From: Lutimaribacter pacificus
GTDB taxonomy: Bacteria; Pseudomonadota; Alphaproteobacteria; Rhodobacterales; Rhodobacteraceae
Direction: 5' to 3'
Assembly (NCBI RefSeq): GCF_900142185.1
Contig: NZ_FQZZ01000017.1
Coordinates: forward strand, 1 to 32,409
DNA: 32,409 nucleotides
The notes below the pieces were generated by a model. It was given only the letters and a program-made list of their open reading frames with translations. It had not been told where the DNA came from and did no database searches. Both the position numbers and the translations under genes were made by a program. Below, one piece after another: positions 31,075 through 32,409 of the stretch; the first letter of the stretch is position 1; the number at the start of each line of letters is the position of its first letter.

Positions 31075-31545
31075 ATGCAAACAGGTGTCTTGCGCGTGTT
31101 ACGCGCGACCGCTGCCTCGTGGTGGCGGCACAAGGAACTACGCCGAACTGGCCAGACGGGCCAGGCACTGCAGCTCGAGCGCGAGACCGTCCTGCGTGAT
31201 CTCGGCTATCTCAGGCAGGCGGCGACGCTGCCGAATGCCCATGTGATCTGCGGAGAGGGCGGCACGTTCATCCATCTCGGTTGGACCACCGTCTCGACCC
31301 TCGCGCCGATCGAGCGCTTTCCCTTGGCCGCCCTCGCGGTCGCACGAGGAACCCCGTTCATCGATATCCGACCCATCAGTGACTTCATCGCCTTCGCGAA
31401 CTTGCCGCGGGTGACGCGGGACGGATCGGTCGACCCTGAACCTTGGGGGCCTGGCAAGTCCGTCTCGCTGATCACCTACATCGACATGGTCGAACAGCTT
31501 GGCGTGAGCATCACCAATGATCCGCGGCCCCGTCAGTCAGCCTGA
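31075..31545 (+). CDS. Hypothetical protein upstream of ardC
   Basis: About 156 residues, no family recognised. The N-terminus is basic and Trp-containing (VLRVLRATAASWWRHKELRR), followed by an HTH-like helical part (GQALQLERETVLRDLGYLRQ), then a conserved-looking C-terminal half (RFPLAALAVARGTPFIDIRP, WGPGKSVSLITYIDMVEQLG). The ATG at 31075 has GAAGGG 7 bases upstream; the ATG at 31060 has none. It precedes ardC on the same strand by 40 bp, so both may be transcribed together. Proteins of this sort are probably plasmid backbone genes, but no function can be given. Confidence 0.65.
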   Translation: MQTGVLRVLRATAASWWRHKELRRTGQTGQALQLERETVLRDLGYLRQAATLPNAHVICGEGGTFIHLGWTTVSTLAPIERFPLAALAVARGTPFIDIRPISDFIAFANLPRVTRDGSVDPEPWGPGKSVSLITYIDMVEQLGVSITNDPRPRQSA

Positions 31546-31585
31546 TCACCATTCCCTCTCACCAAAACTCGAAAGGAGGCCAGCC

Positions 31586-32323
31586 ATGGCCCGATCCCGC
31601 ACGCCCAAATTCGATGCCTCCGAGGTCATCACAAACGAAATCATCCGCATCATCGAGCGCGGCGTCCTGCCGTGGCGCAAGCCATGGACCGCAGGGGGCA
31701 GCTCTCGTCCCCTGCGCGTGGGCGGTGAACCCTACCAGGGGGTGAACAACTTCCTGCTGACGATGCGGACCGTGATGGCGGGCCACAGCTCACCTTTCTG
31801 GATGACGCTGCCGCAAGCCAATGCGTTGGACGCAAAGGTCCGCAAGGGCGAAAAGTCCTCTGTCGTCGTTTACTACGGTCAAAGCCGGAGGGATGCCGGC
31901 GATGAGGATGACCGCAGCGACGGGGATGATCGCTCCGAGGAAGCCCGCATCTTCCGCTTCCAGAAATCCTACCGCGTGTTCAATGCCTGCCAGATCGAGG
32001 GCTTGCCAGACAGTTTCTTCCCAGATCCGGAGCCGACACCCGAACATTCGCCGTCCGAGCCCATCCCGCATATGCAGGCGTTTTTCGACGCCATCGACAT
32101 CACGACCGTCTTCACGGGGACGGAAGCCTACTATCTGCCACCCGTGGACAAGGTCTTCATGCCGCCCATCACGCGGTTCGAGAACCCGCGCAATTTCTAC
32201 GGGGTCTGGGCGCATGAGCTCGCCCATGCCACAAAGGCGCGCCATCGGCTGAACCGCGATTACGGCCTGTCACGCTTCGGCAACACGGCCTATGCCCGCG
32301 AAGAGATCGTCGCCTTATCTTGA
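31586..32323 (+). CDS. ardC: ArdC-like antirestriction protein, C-terminally truncated
   Basis: 245 residues are left of a protein usually about 290-320 long. The N-terminal ArdC domain (ITNEIIRIIERGVLPWRKPW, GVNNFLLTMR, WMTLPQANAL, KSYRVFNACQIEGL) binds single-stranded DNA in known ArdC; the zincin-like second domain has VWAHELAHATKARHRL with the HELAH metal motif. It then reads YAREEIVA and ends abruptly with LS and a stop, where relatives continue with ELGAAFL. The start at 31586 has AAAGGAGG upstream. ArdC proteins protect entering plasmid DNA from host restriction. An insertion or recombination at about 32315 has removed the tail. Confidence 0.85.
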   Translation: MARSRTPKFDASEVITNEIIRIIERGVLPWRKPWTAGGSSRPLRVGGEPYQGVNNFLLTMRTVMAGHSSPFWMTLPQANALDAKVRKGEKSSVVVYYGQSRRDAGDEDDRSDGDDRSEEARIFRFQKSYRVFNACQIEGLPDSFFPDPEPTPEHSPSEPIPHMQAFFDAIDITTVFTGTEAYYLPPVDKVFMPPITRFENPRNFYGVWAHELAHATKARHRLNRDYGLSRFGNTAYAREEIVALS

Positions 32324-32409
32324 CAGTCTGCACCGCATGCCACCTTGCCGTAGGATGGGTGACAGGCGTTGACGGTAGGCAGTTTTCAGGCTGGCCGCCG
32401 CGCTTACCA
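32316..32409. other. Foreign sequence after the ardC break
   Basis: About 94 bp that do not continue ardC. It begins TTATCTTGACAGTCTGCACC and shows no gene I can recognise. It may be the edge of an insertion element lying mostly beyond the window. Confidence 0.35.

Noticed and set aside
1-32409. tRNA, rRNA and riboswitch genes
   Set aside because: No cloverleaf, rRNA-like or known riboswitch sequence was noticed by eye; a covariance-model search was not possible here.

Overview
The window looks like a stretch of a repABC plasmid from an alphaproteobacterium, most likely a member of the Rhodobacteraceae. The base composition is GC-rich. The replication module (repA-repB-antisense RNA-repC with RepB-type parS palindromes) is typical of that group, and the accessory genes (TniA/TniB transposon, BrnTA, VapBC, DUF1612-like protein, ArdC) are types common on such plasmids. 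There are no rRNA, tRNA or core housekeeping genes, and no CRISPR array was seen.

Layout. (1) 1-2162: the end of a Tn5053/Tn7-like transposon with tniB (cut by the window edge), tniA and a repeat-bearing terminus. (2) 2518-7430, minus strand: a four-gene ABC exporter operon (HlyD-type adaptor, tandem-ATPase protein, two ABC-2 permeases) with a good sigma-70 promoter. (3) 7655-9896: a serine recombinase, a BrnT/BrnA toxin-antitoxin pair, and a ParA/ParG-like partition cassette flanked on both sides by ACTC/GAGT boxes in an 8-bp register, followed by the 3' end of a probable replication initiator. (4) 10050-10868: an IS6-family element whose two flanks are truncated genes, suggesting an IS-mediated deletion. 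(5) 10852-17222: a metal/envelope-stress island with a truncated Cu-ATPase N-terminus, patatin, a NuoN remnant, a DUF6629-like membrane protein, a Cys-rich ECF sigma factor, an accessory Lgt, an isoprenylcysteine-methyltransferase-like protein, a cytochrome c and a truncated second ECF sigma factor. Three transcription units here carry the same promoter-like motif, GTAAC-N16-CGTC. (6) about 17220-22535: a tightly coupled operon that looks like a defence or DNA-processing system: a 5'-uncertain gene, a Tdp1-like phospholipase-D-superfamily protein and a SNF2-type helicase, followed by a SpoT-like HD protein. It sits directly on the broken ECF gene. (7) 22554-25564: DUF1612-like protein, a second serine recombinase and VapBC. 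(8) 25760-29512: the repABC replicon with operator, antisense RNA and two parS sites. (9) 29580-32323: a Fic protein with a 13-bp-phased repeat array in its upstream region, a gene of unknown function and an ArdC-like antirestriction gene cut short by an unknown junction.

How it works together. RepABC replicates and partitions the molecule. BrnTA, VapBC and perhaps Fic stabilise it. ArdC would help establishment, and the helicase/PLD operon may exclude phage or plasmid DNA. The remains of a second partition/replication module (ParA, ParG, initiator 3' end) suggest an old cointegrate of two replicons, reshaped by IS6 and by the two serine recombinases. An octamer, CCCTGCCC, occurs nine times on the + strand and only left of repC, while its complement occurs once, to the right of repC. 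It is missing from the exporter, metal and helicase/PLD segments, which fits their later arrival.
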